Below, in pieces: positions 36,464 to 48,304 of a DNA stretch of 64,000 nt. Positions within the stretch are counted from its first letter, which is position 1. Every line of letters begins with the position of its first letter. The notes under the pieces were generated by a model. The model made no database searches. It had not been told where the DNA came from and worked only from the letters and a program-made list of their open reading frames with translations. The position numbers were made by a program, and so were the translations under genes. The DNA comes from Sycobia sp. Sy_11 (Eukaryota; Arthropoda; Insecta; Hymenoptera; Epichrysomallidae). The stretch lies in the NCBI GenBank assembly GCA_018907035.1, contig JACCIC010000035.1, positions 2,134,001-2,198,000 on the forward strand, in the 5' to 3' direction.

Positions 36464-36885
36464 CGAAGGCAGCGCACGCGCGCAAGCCACCTTCCCTCTA
36501 TACCTATATGTTTATCTCTCTCACTCTCTCTCTCTCCCCTTCTCGCTCGCGCGCACATCCAGACATATTATATGCATGTAGTCATGCATTCATGCATATT
36601 TCCTTTGAGCGCGCGCGCGCGGCGTCGATGACCAGGCAAACTTTCTGGGATCGGCTCTCGCATAACGCGAGGAGGGAGGACGGCGGATAGGGCGAGGCGG
36701 GGGAGAGGGGAGGCTCGCGCGCGAGTTAGGAGCAGCGACGGGCGGCGAGGGGGGACACGCAGGGGGCAGGGCAGGCTCGCGAGCGTTCGCGTGCAAAACC
36801 GTGAGCGTAACCTTGGACTTTAATCGGCTAAAAAAGGACTGCGGTTGTATTAGCGTACAATTTACTCTGACCTATTGAGCTTCTT

Positions 36886-36888
<3 letters not shown>

Positions 36889-36940
<52 letters not shown>
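36889..36940. repeat. (TA)n microsatellite
   Basis: About 25 units. Confidence 0.95.
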
Positions 36941-38574
36941 ATATCCCCTTCCCCACCATTCTTCCTCCCTCCGGCTATCCCATCGCATTTTATTCTCCAG
37001 CCTCTCGGCAAGAACCGATTCCTCGGCACCTGCGGCTGTATTTCGCGGCGTGCTTCCGATCCCTGTATGGATGCGGCGCTCGCTCACGGCGCGAGCGTAC
37101 GAGTAAATCCTCGGGTTCCGAGTCGGCACCCGGCTTACAAGCGCGAGAGTCCGTGGCGCCCGTGTCAGCTCGTCCCCCCCCCCCTATCGTCCCATCTTTC
37201 GACCATTCGTACATATCGATAAGTCGAGAACTTCGTGTCGGCGAAATAAATGATTCAGCAAAAAAAATCCGAATGAAACTGCGCGTTGTTTCTTTTATTC
37301 TTTGTAATTTTTTTCTTCTTCTCTCTTTCGATCAATACGTTCGAAACACGCGACGGTGTCGATGCTGCGGACTGCGAGTCTAAGCGCGGGATAAATATCG
37401 CTGCACGACACTTTGCGCATTCTAAACATGCATTATGGAAGGCCGAATTTTGCGCAATTAGTTTACAAATACTAGATTACGTCACGAATGCGCTCGTGTT
37501 GATAGGTATAGCATCGGGCGTATAGCACACTCGATCTTATTTTATTCTCTTTTATTCTCGCCACCGCCTCGTTTGATAGAATCGGAATATATATATATAG
37601 ATACCCGCATTTCAAAAAATCCTTTCCAAATCAATGCTATGTATATGTTATAAGTAGGACTATAAAACGAAGTATATCGACAGGCGGATGAGATGAAGTA
37701 CGAAAGAGGCAAGACAAAAATTGTGGATGTTTTTTTTTTGTGCGTTTACGATCAAGACGCAATTACATTATACTTTTGAACTGTTTATACCTCGTATTAC
37801 ATCAAGTAACGAGGGCTCCGAGACTTTTGGCTTAACTCGCGAGGCAAAAGCGACGCGCATGAAATGCTCTAAGCAGGCATGGAGAAAGAAAAAAGTTTTT
37901 CGCCGAAAACGCGCGAAGTACGAGATGCGTGTTTCTATCTGTCGTTCCGTGATTGCTTCGCGTGCGGGAATCGCTCTGTTTCGAAATTGCATCGTACGAT
38001 GGACATTGACAGTTTTTTTTTTTTTGTTGATAAAAATGATTTTGACGACGTAAAGTAACAATGTTTTTGTTTTTAATAAATATGTACTGCTGAGCACGAT
38101 CATAATGTGCGTACGATTAATTAAAGTAAAAAAAGTGAAAGATTTTTATCCTTAACAATGCTAATGTGGTCTGAAAATTAATCTCAAAGAAACTGTTAAA
38201 ATTATCCATATTATATACATTCGTATATTTTACGCTGGCTGAATTTTTAAACGATTCTCGCGAAGAAAGATACATCATATCCACGCATATCGGTGGTTCA
38301 TTTGAATTCATTATGAATGGTATGCACCGGTATCAAAGGAAATACAAAAAAATTCATGGGTGCTTCGTTCAACCTCTATCGCTTCTCTGAGTCGTGGGTC
38401 ACCAGAATTGTTTTGAAAATAAATCAATATATAAATAAAAATAACACATTAATAACCTAATGATTTCATGCGCGGGCATCGGGAGATAGCCTGAAAGGGG
38501 TATTATAGAAAACAAATCTGCTGTCACTATGTTTAAGCAGCGTTCAGATTGTAATCCTCTTCCTTCTCTCTCAT

Positions 38575-38578
<4 letters not shown>

Positions 38579-38622
<44 letters not shown>
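38579..38622. repeat. (CT)n microsatellite
   Basis: About 21 units. Confidence 0.95.
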
Positions 38623-38624
<2 letters not shown>

Positions 38625-39513
38625 GCCTATACGTGAAAAATTGCCCCGTATCTGATTCAGCGCTCTCCCTGGCGTTCTGAAAAATCACGTATCCATGATT
38701 TTTTTTTCATACACGCAAACATCATCGCGCACTAGGAAATTACTTTTTCCTTTTTTGACATATTAATAACAAATAATCGATTGTAAAAACAAAAAAAATT
38801 ATTGTTGATAAGTAAATTAGAAATTTCATTCGGTGGCATAATGAAAAGTACCAAAATTTCAGTGAAACGCTACGATGGGTAGGTGGGTGGGGGAAATGCC
38901 GATTTTAAAGTACGTAATAGCGTCGTCTTCCACGTGGGAAATCAGGGTTGAGAGCGACCGGAGCATTACGTCCCGTATTCACAGATTGACGCACATGGGC
39001 GCATTGTCATCAAAATCCACTGCGCCGCGAGCGACGAGTAATCCCGCCGGTTCTTATATCGATCAATACATATTGTACTCGCCGAAATCGCTCCCACCCC
39101 CTCCATCCTCCAACTTCTACCCCCCCCCCCCCGAACTTCTATCCCCCGACGGTGGCTCGCGTAAGTTTTACGATTCGCATCGGTATCCCCGATCCGAATG
39201 GGCGCGCTCGGCGAGGCGAAACATCGCGCGTACATCCATGAATACATTGTATGCTACGAGAGGCCGACAGCTGCGCGCACGAGGCCGTTCCGGTGGCCCA
39301 CGAACCCGTGACGCGTACGTAGAAAGAGAAAGGACAGGGGAGGGGAGGGGGAGAGAGAGGAGTAAGAGATGGGAATAACGAGAGCGGGCAAGAGGACGGT
39401 TGGGAGGGGGGAGGGAGGGGTTGGCGTAAGGCGAGCCGTTAAAAAAACCCGGAGCCCATTGTATACGCTCGCCCTCTGAACTCTGCGGTGGCATGTGGGC
39501 CCTATAAGGCTGC

Positions 39514-39516
<3 letters not shown>

Positions 39517-39548
<32 letters not shown>

Positions 39549-39576
39549 TTATTGTACACCGCGCGCGCGCGCGCGC
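39517..39576. repeat. (CA)n and nearby (CG)n
   Basis: CA array 39517-39545 and eight CG units at about 39560-39576. Confidence 0.95.
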
Positions 39577-39783
39577 AAGGACATCGCGGGAAGAAGGAGG
39601 CGAGGCGAGGAGCCCCGCGCCCGGAGTCACTTGTCTCAGGGGCCCGCGCGACTGTCGCCACGGGGCACATTATATATTACAATTGCGAATCGGCGAGAGC
39701 GGCAGCGGCCGTATAATGTCGAGCGGTATACACTCGCGGGAGGGCGGAGGGGCGAGATTTTGTTTTTGCTTCTTTCCCGCGTA

Positions 39784-39786
<3 letters not shown>

Positions 39787-39847
<61 letters not shown>

Positions 39848-39868
39848 TAATATAATATACTATATATG
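39787..39868. repeat. (TA)n microsatellite with degenerate tail
   Basis: About 22 perfect units followed by TATG and TATAA variants. Confidence 0.95.
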
Positions 39869-40160
39869 TGGCGTTTATCTGTATACATATACACGTTTAT
39901 CCATATACACGTGTACGCCGTGCTCATGTCCCTTCGAAATTATTCGCTCCGGGCGCATTGTTCGCCTCCCCCTGTAAATCTATACGCGTGTGTGCGCGGG
40001 ACTCTGTGGGTCGGCGAGTGGAAGGGTGCGTGAGGGGGGAGAGCGGGGGATTGATTACTTTTAAGCGGAGCTCCACGACGGATGAGCGACGTGGGATCAG
40101 CCTCGCTCCACGCGCGCACGTTCGCGAATCTGTCACTATATATACACCCTGGGGATGAAC

Positions 40161-40790
40161 GCACATGCGCGAAAGCTCTTGATTGATTCAGAAAACTGTT
40201 ATATATATCATCGAAATTTCAAATCTATTAAGCATGAAACAATTTAGATGATCAAACTCTTCGAGTCTTGCGAAATTTCAGTAAATTGTGTGTTCTTCAA
40301 ACATCAGAATTTTTCCAACTCAACCAGTTTTACACAACGAACGACTGCAGCTGCTCGAGCAGTTCGAGCCATTTTCGTTGTTGCAGCATTGAAAGTGCGA
40401 ATTGCAAATATTATACCAATTGTTTAAACGTCAGAAACTGCTAGAACGACTGAAACTGGTCAAGTGTTCGAACAGTTATATCAGCTTGTTGCATAGTTCG
40501 CAGGCCCGAACGAATGCCCGAGATCGTCGAAAATCTAAAAAAATCACAGCCTTATTCTATCGAATGTAAAAATATTGAAGATAATCGATATGAATTTGTT
40601 GGCCAATGAATTCTTCCATTTAGATATTTTATTGAAATCGTTCATCACTTATCGATACCAACTCTTAAATATAAAAAAATACTTACGATAAAGCATAAGT
40701 GTGCCAATATTTACAAGTATTGGTACAGGTTTATTTACCTTACGCAACGAAGCATATTTGCGTTTGGAATTCTACTTACCCACATAGGCT
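40161..40790. other. AT-rich block with degenerate AACAGTT-type motifs
   Basis: Repeated fragments such as CCAGTT, CAGTTCGA, GAACGACTGAAACTGG and CGAACAGTT occur in both orientations around the hairpin at 40334-40381. A related sequence (AACGACTGAA, ACAGTTCC) recurs near 61280-61390. Confidence 0.45.
40334..40381. repeat. Small hairpin with palindromic core
   Basis: ACAACGAA (40334-40341) pairs with TTCGTTGT (40374-40381), enclosing the perfect palindrome CTGCTCGAGCAG (40351-40362). An internal loop separates the two stems. Confidence 0.5.
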
Positions 40791-41201
40791 GAGTCGCGAG
40801 CCGCGCGAACGAGCCGCGAGAAAACCGTATTGTAATTTGCACATTAGCCAACTATACGTCTCGCGTATATAATCTGCGGCGAATGCAATCGGCATCTAAT
40901 CAGCGCGCAGTGTTCGCGCGCGCGCGCACGCTCAAATCCCTCGCTATCCGTTTGTTCGCATCCCTAGTCACAGGCCGCGCGGAGATATGATTGTTTTCTT
41001 CCCCCTATTATCTATATATATATATATATTTATATATCGCGCCGGGCATACTATATACGCACCAGATCCAGTAAAATCGTTCGCGCGCAGCGCCGCGGCG
41101 ATTTCGCAACCAACGCGCCATATGCGATTTCAATTAGAGCCAACAATGGGGAGGAGGAGGGGGAGCTCCGTTCTCTCGCCGCTGCTCTTGCCGCGAGACT
41201 C

Positions 41202-41203
<2 letters not shown>

Positions 41204-41235
<32 letters not shown>
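41204..41235. repeat. (GT)n microsatellite
   Basis: About 16 units. Confidence 0.95.
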
Positions 41236-41239
<4 letters not shown>

Positions 41240-41876
41240 TGGGGACGGATAGAGGGGGGAAGGGACGCCGATGCGCAAGTAAAGGTACGTACGTGCGTGC
41301 GAGCGCGCGCGCGACTGAAAGGACGCGGGACGGGAGTCTTCCCCCAGCGCGCCTATTTCTAGGTATAATAGACAGTCTCTCTCTTGACTTTATCGCTTTC
41401 CTTCTTATTTCGTTTCATCGATATGCGGGAGGCGACTCCGCTCAACGTCGCTCCGCGCTGCCGTCCCCGCGGTCCCCTTCCACCGTCCCCTCCCCCTCGC
41501 GCGGTTCGCTTCTTTCCTTTGCTTTCCTCTACCCCACCCCCCCACCGCCCTTTCTCCGTCTCTTATTTTTCATTCCCCCCCACCCTTTCGGCTCTCGCTC
41601 GCGCGCGCACGCACGGCTATACCATACGCGAGGGCTCGTGCGTTCCTTTCTCCTCGAGCGCGCGGGACGCTCGCGTCAAGGAAACAAAGGAGCCTGCCAC
41701 GCAATTATATACCCACGGGTGGAGAGAAGGGGAGAAATTTACCCGACGACGACAGCCGCGTTCTTCCTATATTATTTTTTTTTCCGCGCGAGTCACATCG
41801 CGCGTCCCGCGAGCTGCGCCCGCGGCCACCGTGGGCTGCGCTCCCTTCTCCCCCCGTACTCGGTGGCTATATTTCG

Positions 41877-41892
41877 TTTTTTTTTTTTTTTT
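41877..41892. repeat. Poly-T run
   Basis: Sixteen consecutive T. Confidence 0.95.
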
Positions 41893-42199
41893 GTGTTTTT
41901 AGCAAGTTCCATCGCGCGAAGGCAGAGTTCGCGACAGCGGGCTCGTTCTCTCGCGCGCCTAGATGGTAAAAACCGCCGCGGTCGTCTCATGTATACGTAC
42001 GCAGGCGGGCGTCCCTCCCCGCTGGCCGCCAATGCGTGCGAGCGCTCGCCTCGCACGGTATCCAATTTTTACCGTTCGGGGTTCGCGCCTCGGCCCGAGC
42101 GCGCAACGGGTTAACGCCGTATACAGTCGCTTACTCCAGTTCGGCAGGTTGCTTCGACGGAAACGCTGCATCCATCGCCAGAGAGCTGCGCGTGCACGC

Positions 42200-42202
<3 letters not shown>

Positions 42203-42249
<47 letters not shown>
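42203..42249. repeat. (TA)n microsatellite
   Basis: About 23 units. Confidence 0.95.
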
Positions 42250-42252
<3 letters not shown>

Positions 42253-42406
42253 ACATTTATTTTAATTTTGATTCAAGAATGTAATTTAATTTAATTTAAC
42301 ACAAACTATGTCGTTTGTTATTAGAGAATCTCAGTGTATATCATCATATTATTTACAAATCTTCTATATACTTATATGTAATGTACTCTGGTAATTGAAT
42401 AAACAA

Positions 42407-42410
42407 TATA

Positions 42411-42456
<46 letters not shown>
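42407..42456. repeat. (TA)n microsatellite
   Basis: About 24 units with one G, then TATGTGTGTG. Confidence 0.95.
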
Positions 42457-42466
<10 letters not shown>

Positions 42467-42991
42467 CGTGTATGTATATATCCGTGCCCGCGACAGTGTG
42501 CGCGGCGCCCGCGTTCGAGGGAGTGCGTGCGTGTCTCTGTCTCGGTAACTGCATCAGATGCATGCCGCGCGCTCCGAAGGACAATCTCGATCCCCCCCCC
42601 TCCCTACCATGGTCGCGGATCGCTCGCGAGCGAATACCGCGCGCTCGACGCGCCTCGGCATCGGGGGGGCTCGTTAATCACTGGACGGTCGCGTTGAAAA
42701 ATCTAACGATATTAGATTTCATTATACCGACGCGCAATAAGCATTACCATTAGTGCTGTCGTAATATTTAAGCCCCGTGCACGCGCGCGCATTAACGTAA
42801 TTACCGCGCGGCGCTATCATCGTCATGTACACACACGCGCGCGCGCGTATATCTATAAGGAAGATTTTTTTGTCATCTTCTCCATTTTCTCCTCTGTACA
42901 GTCGGATTAATAATCGCACGGCTACTTAGCCCCTTACGTATACATTCTACGTTATTAAAAAGGACGAACAGCTCGTATATTATATCCGCGT

Positions 42992-43048
<57 letters not shown>
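42992..43048. repeat. (TA)n microsatellite
   Basis: About 27 units with one C. Confidence 0.95.
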
Positions 43049-43050
<2 letters not shown>

Positions 43051-43473
43051 AACTCGGCCGTCGACGAGATATTCCGATTTCCATCTATCTACCTGTCTCT
43101 TATGCGGATTATACATCGCATATGAACGAATTGGATCCGCGGACCCCTGTCCGCGGAGAAGTCGATCTCGCGCGGGCGGCCCTTTGGTCCCGCTCGCGGT
43201 AACGCGCGCCTCCGCTGCACCCTCGCGACCCAGTTACTCGGAGCGCGGGCACGGCTTAATTGCGCGGCTCGGGGCGCGCGCGCGCCTCCCGAGCGGCATT
43301 AATTTCAATTAGAAGCTAACGGTGCCCGCGCGCGGGCGCAATCACCCTCGGCGCGCGCCTTTTCGCGCCGCGGGTTTATAGATAATGACGGGCGGCGGGC
43401 CCGTAACGGTTTCGGCCCGGATTATCGATTTGCCTCGTTTATCCGCGGACCGCGCTCGAATTTCCGGAGAGTC

Positions 43474-43481
<8 letters not shown>

Positions 43482-43531
<50 letters not shown>
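43482..43531. repeat. (TA)n microsatellite
   Basis: About 24 units. Confidence 0.95.
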
Positions 43532-43533
<2 letters not shown>

Positions 43534-44042
43534 CGTTCGCGTACGCATGCGTGCCGATATTTTTAGCGGCCTTGCCCGCCCAAGAATACGTCCCTTTCGT
43601 CGATCCGCACGTATATACGCGAGAAAAAAAAGAATCAATAACTCGCGGTTATTCCGGTTCTGGAGGAAGTCGTAATTTATACGAGCGGCTCGCGTTAATG
43701 CGCGCTCGAATCCGAGGGTTTATTGTCAATTAAGATCGGGTCGAGGCGTGAATTCGTGGCTTATTTTATTTATTTGCATGTATATATATATATATATATA
43801 TGTAAACCGTAATCAGTCGGGTCAGCGGACGTGCCCGTCCGATAGTAACGTATAATGTAATCGCGCGAAAACGTGCGTTAAGTTTGCTTTAACTAGACGT
43901 ATAGTACATACATATATTGCAGGGCTTTAAATTCGCAGCCTATATGTTAGTTCTGGTGCTAAGATTCAGACCGTGATATTTATTTCGATACAACTTTTTC
44001 ATGGACCGTAAATTTAACGATGTCGCTGAGCGTTAGGTTGCG

Positions 44043-44090
44043 TATTTATTAATGTTTTTCAGTGCTTACCTTTGTAAAAAGGTGAGCCCA
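44043..44090 (+). other. Possible 19-nt micro-exon (44063-44081)
   Basis: TTTTTCAG at 44055-44062 is followed by 19 nt and then AAG|GTGAGC at 44079-44087. A TTATTAAT branch-like element is very close upstream, shorter than the usual spacing, so this is weak. On the minus strand the same stretch also reads AAAG|GTAAGCA as a donor. Confidence 0.12.
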
Positions 44091-45123
44091 CGGCATTGGG
44101 GGAAAAGATTTGGATCAGACTGAGAAATCTACTCTTGATTACCTTCGAAATGAGCCCCGAATATTTTTGGCTAAACACACGCACGATGGAAAAACTGCAC
44201 TTTTGCAAATCCTACTATAATATACATAGATAGCCAATTTGATTACATTAAATAGAAAAATTCGTCAATTGTACTAGAAAAAATAGTGTTTCCAAGTTTT
44301 TTTACATCTCGATCAAGGCAATCTGAACATACGTAATTCCGAAAGGTCGCATCTATAATATTAAAAAGGATTTTCATGATTCTACACTCCGAAAATGTTA
44401 TGAAACAAAAAATTTGATATTTCCGGATATTTAAAAAAACTTCCATCTGGAACAGTTACTTATATCTGTCTGTACAATACATGTTTTATGTTTTATGCAT
44501 TTTAACTCAAGATTTGAAATTTTTCGAGAAATATGCAATAAAAAAGCCAAGTTTTTTTTTTTAATAAAATAAGCTAAGATATTATGATGATAATATGTGA
44601 TAATATAAGATCGAAAACGATGATATAACCTAAGCCCGGTCAATCATAATATTCGAAAATTCCAATTCTAGAACATAAAATCTTCGTATTTTAATAAGAT
44701 CAACAGCTTTTATTAGTTTAAACCTATTTTTGAAAGCACGTCAATTTTATTTACTTTATAATTTTTATAGGTTTTTTTTTTTATGGTTTTCACCGAGGAA
44801 AGCCACGTATCTTTTACCGTGATGGTTGTAATAGGCGAAGTATGCATAGAATGTATACTATATGTATAAAATAGCCTTTTTTTCGTTCGTTCGATATTTC
44901 GGGCGACATTTTGTCAAAGATACGGCCGTTACAACTCTATAATTATACGGATCTCCTTTTTCTGTACGTACAGTCGCGGAAGAGGAGTCGATTATAATGT
45001 CCCCTTGGCAAATGAGTGGTCCTCGAGACTGGCTTGAAATGCCCGGTCGCCGCAGTCCGTCTCGCGGACGCTGGGCGCTGCTGCTACCGCTGTTATGCCC
45101 GCTGTATGACCATCTACTATGTG

Positions 45124-45126
<3 letters not shown>

Positions 45127-45172
<46 letters not shown>
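45127..45172. repeat. (TA)n microsatellite
   Basis: About 23 units; first of five TA arrays within 1 kb. Confidence 0.95.
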
Positions 45173-45178
<6 letters not shown>

Positions 45179-45304
45179 AAACCTTTGTCAACAATCCAGT
45201 CAGGCTTCGACGACGTTTCCGCGATTGAGATATTAGCGCGATAAGGGCGCGCGAATATGTCAACCACGCACACTTTAACACACCTACATGTGCAAAACCC
45301 GACT

Positions 45305-45306
<2 letters not shown>

Positions 45307-45366
<60 letters not shown>

Positions 45367-45394
45367 AGAGAGAGAGAGAGAGAGAGTGAGAGAC
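45307..45394. repeat. (TA)n-(GA)n compound
   Basis: About 28 TA units (to 45363) joined directly to a GA array. Confidence 0.97.
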
Positions 45395-45511
45395 AAAAGA
45401 ACCAGCGGACTGCCATCGTACAAGCGCTATAGTACAAATTTATTTGCCCGCCAGTGGAATGAGAAACGCTTGGTTGTCATTGTCTGACGGCTGGGCTGAA
45501 TTTACTTGATT

Positions 45512-45512
<1 letters not shown>

Positions 45513-45566
<54 letters not shown>
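45513..45566. repeat. (TA)n microsatellite
   Basis: About 26 units. Confidence 0.95.
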
Positions 45567-45569
<3 letters not shown>

Positions 45570-45664
45570 GAAGGAACGTGTCTTGTGCTGGCCATTCGAC
45601 AATGTTTTGATTGACTATTTGTACGATCTTTTGCAAATTATTTATTCCAGATTGAATCCTGTCG

Positions 45665-45665
<1 letters not shown>

Positions 45666-45717
<52 letters not shown>
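45666..45717. repeat. (ATT)n trinucleotide array
   Basis: About 17 perfect units, the longest trinucleotide array in the window. Confidence 0.97.
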
Positions 45718-45718
<1 letters not shown>

Positions 45719-45934
45719 GTTTGAATCGTTCAAACAAATAAATTTCGTTTTCGTTGACAAGTGGTTTTTATTTTATTTTTCACGTACATGTACTTTTGTA
45801 TTTAAATCTGCTTCTTGTATCAAATTGTTTTTTATTATGGAAAAAATCATTAAACTAGATGAACGAAAGTTGCATTTGTTATTTATTCTATTGATTTCAC
45901 GTTTTAATAAGGCATTTATTTTTGCGAGATGTGT

Positions 45935-45935
<1 letters not shown>

Positions 45936-45976
<41 letters not shown>
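45936..45976. repeat. (TA)n microsatellite
   Basis: About 19 units. Confidence 0.95.
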
Positions 45977-45978
<2 letters not shown>

Positions 45979-46077
45979 AAACTCGGATTAATTATTTTAT
46001 TTCAACGTTCCACTTAAGTAATTCGGATTAAATGCACTCGTTCCAAAGTTCTACTTTCCTTTTATAAAGCTCCCGCT

Positions 46078-46079
<2 letters not shown>

Positions 46080-46138
<59 letters not shown>
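46080..46138. repeat. (TA)n microsatellite
   Basis: About 29 units with one G. Confidence 0.95.
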
Positions 46139-46381
46139 TCTCCCTTCGTTTCGCATTTGTAACTTTCTAATTTGTAGGGGATTTTTTTCTCTGCTTTATA
46201 TGTCCCGCGCCGAAAGATAATGATCATTATAGTATACTTTCGTTTTGAAATACCAGGCTAAACCAGTATCAGAATTCTTTTTCATTTATAATAAATTAAA
46301 GACTTTTAAATTGCTGCTAATTTTTGGCCGGCTTTAATATATTACAATGAATTTACAATCGTTCGTTTATCCGCTCACGAT

Positions 46382-46425
46382 CAATTAATAACGCAATTTT
46401 ATGTTTCTGTTTCAGGTAAGTTTCG
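46382..46425 (+). promoter_or_regulatory. Candidate recursive splice site (ratchet point)
   Basis: This is the closest match to the recursive-splice consensus in the window. A TTAATAAC branch-point-like element (A near 46391) is followed about 24 nt later by CAG at 46413-46415, preceded by a T-rich tract. The perfect donor GTAAGT starts immediately at 46416. No exon separates acceptor and donor. It lies about 27.8 kb downstream of the similar site at 18613|18614 and on the same strand, a plausible spacing for stepwise removal of one long intron. The flanks are AT-rich and non-repetitive. It could be an ordinary acceptor of an unannotated exon, but the downstream sequence shows no open coding segment. 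Confidence 0.65.
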
Positions 46426-46790
46426 ATCGAGCGCCTCATCGCTAAAAAAAAATCATTATTTATGGATTGTACAGCCTCGTAAGTATGGCCAGTCTTAATA
46501 CGGCGGGGCTTATTATTCGACGGCTTCGGCCCGATAGAGCCTGATTTGATAATACGCACGGAAAAAATGAGTTTAGAGAATTTTACCGATAAAATTCTTT
46601 ATATTAAACGATCACCGTTTATAAAATTCCCTATAAATCTAATTCGTTGCTATTGCTATATATTTATTAGTAAAATTCTCTGCCGACTCCTGATTATTGA
46701 AACAGCCAAACATAATTAATATCACATATTAAGTCTAGAAATTCGTGTACATGCAAGCGTTACGGAACAAAAGGGCGACCAAGGCAATTT

Positions 46791-46808
46791 TTTTTTTTTT
46801 TTTTTTTT
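46791..46808. repeat. Poly-T run
   Basis: Eighteen consecutive T. Confidence 0.95.
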
Positions 46809-47132
46809 GTCAGGCAGCTACAATTGCTAAAGTTTATCAATGTAACGCAGTTAATTTATAGCTTGACAAAAATCACTGGTATACATAACCGCGACGAATT
46901 AGTTACCAACAGCGCGGTCCTTATTTGCGCGCGCGCAATTCGACATTAACATTTACGGCTAATCGAAACAATCGCGCCTTCCCCCGGTTGAAGGAGACGT
47001 GTTGAACAAATCGGCCGGTGCGATTGTCGTCGTTCTGGCGAAGTGTAATATGGATGTAACGGAAAACGGCCGCGAATGCATCCGAGCTCCGGCTCTCACT
47101 TTCGCTCCTGGGAGGGGACGCTGGGCTACCGA

Positions 47133-47135
<3 letters not shown>

Positions 47136-47198
<63 letters not shown>
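47136..47198. repeat. (GT)n microsatellite
   Basis: About 31 perfect units. Confidence 0.97.
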
Positions 47199-47201
<3 letters not shown>

Positions 47202-47417
47202 AACAAACGGTACTCTTGCGATTAACATTACACCATCGACTAGATCGGTCGCAATATGATCGCTCGGAGCTTGCCGACTGTATATATCTATGTGCCATTT
47301 ACACATGTTTGACATTTTGGACGCGTTTGTATATATATGCAGACACGAGCCTCCTGTGTTATATGTATATACATCAAATATGATAGCCCGACGTAAGAGC
47401 GCCAATACTTAGATATA

Positions 47418-47418
<1 letters not shown>

Positions 47419-47469
<51 letters not shown>
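47419..47469. repeat. (TA)n microsatellite
   Basis: About 25 units. Confidence 0.95.
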
Positions 47470-47471
<2 letters not shown>

Positions 47472-47627
47472 ATATCTTCTCTCGCAACTTTACCGTTAGC
47501 GTACCGTTGACTCTGTCGCGACTCTCTCTTTCTCTCTTACTGTCCTCTCTTGACGCAGAGTTGTTAAAACGCACTCCCCACCCCACCGCAACCTCATCGA
47601 CTGCGGGGGACCGTGCGATCATCCGTA

Positions 47628-47642
47628 TATGTATGTATATAT

Positions 47643-47696
<54 letters not shown>
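47628..47696. repeat. (TATG)n-(TA)n compound
   Basis: TATGTATATT variants passing into about 23 TA units. Confidence 0.95.
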
Positions 47697-47698
<2 letters not shown>

Positions 47699-48256
47699 CT
47701 GGTGAAGGCGTGCGTGCAGCGGGATATGAGCCGTGGAAGCCGTCCTTTTCAAGCGCTTCGCGGTGCTTTTTTTTCCAAATCCTTTCACGCCCCCCTGTTC
47801 TTTTTTTTTTTGAATCTGTCTCCTGACCCCAGCCATCCCTCCCCCGGTTGACCTTTGTTTTTAATTTATCGATCGCCCGCGCTGCCCGAGGGAAAAGGCG
47901 AGTTCGAAATGAAGAATATGTATCGCGAGTCTCTCGTAAAGAACGCGCGGGAGGCTTCCAGTATTATTGCGAGTCGAGCGATGAATGGCCAATTTTAGTA
48001 TATACGTAAGTATACTTGGAAAAGCGAATGAGCCAAGAATGCCTTTATACACGGAAGTTATTTTTTTTTAAATTAGAAATAAAAATAATTTTGGATATGT
48101 GGTCGAAGCGTCATGGGTTCAGAAATCATAAGGAGCGCTTTATTGCGAAGTGCGTAAAGGGAATATTTGCTCTTACGAATACTCTTAATGACGATTGAAC
48201 CAAGTACAGTTAAGACAATCGTCTGTTTCTGATTTATATTTCGACGTGTAGAATAA

Positions 48257-48258
<2 letters not shown>

Positions 48259-48301
<43 letters not shown>
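48259..48301. repeat. (TA)n microsatellite
   Basis: About 21 units in an AT-rich block. Confidence 0.95.

Positions 48302-48304
<3 letters not shown>

Larger units (their letters stand above)
33761..37250. other. Mixed block, no gene seen
   Basis: A 180-codon minus frame at 33758-34300 is largely non-repetitive but unrecognised, and of a length expected by chance in a window this size. GA and CT arrays dominate 36100-36560. Confidence 0.6.
37251..40160. other. AT-rich block then CpG-rich block
   Basis: 37251-38570 is AT-rich and free of long arrays. 38571-40160 is CpG-rich with CT, CA, CG and TA tracts. Confidence 0.65.
40791..43900. other. CpG-rich block, longest open frame is not a gene
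   Basis: The 375-codon + frame at 40987-42114 runs through TA, GT, CT-rich and poly-T tracts and is a compositional artefact. 43130-43440 is very GC-rich with a TAAT-type motif cluster near 43298-43312. Confidence 0.65.
43901..46920. other. AT-rich block, TA-array cluster, AT-rich block
   Basis: 43901-44980 is AT-rich with the micro-exon-like signal near 44063. 45127-46138 packs five long TA arrays and one ATT array into about 1 kb. 46140-46920 is AT-rich and contains the best ratchet-like site. Confidence 0.7.

Noticed and set aside
40987..42114. 375-codon open frame, the longest in the window
   Set aside because: It runs through TA, GT, CT-rich and poly-T tracts in CpG-rich DNA; the peptide is low-complexity with no domain, so it is compositional.
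45666..45717. Regular short-period repeat considered as CRISPR-like or satellite
   Set aside because: It is a pure ATT trinucleotide array without spacers; no direct-repeat/spacer structure exists anywhere in the window.
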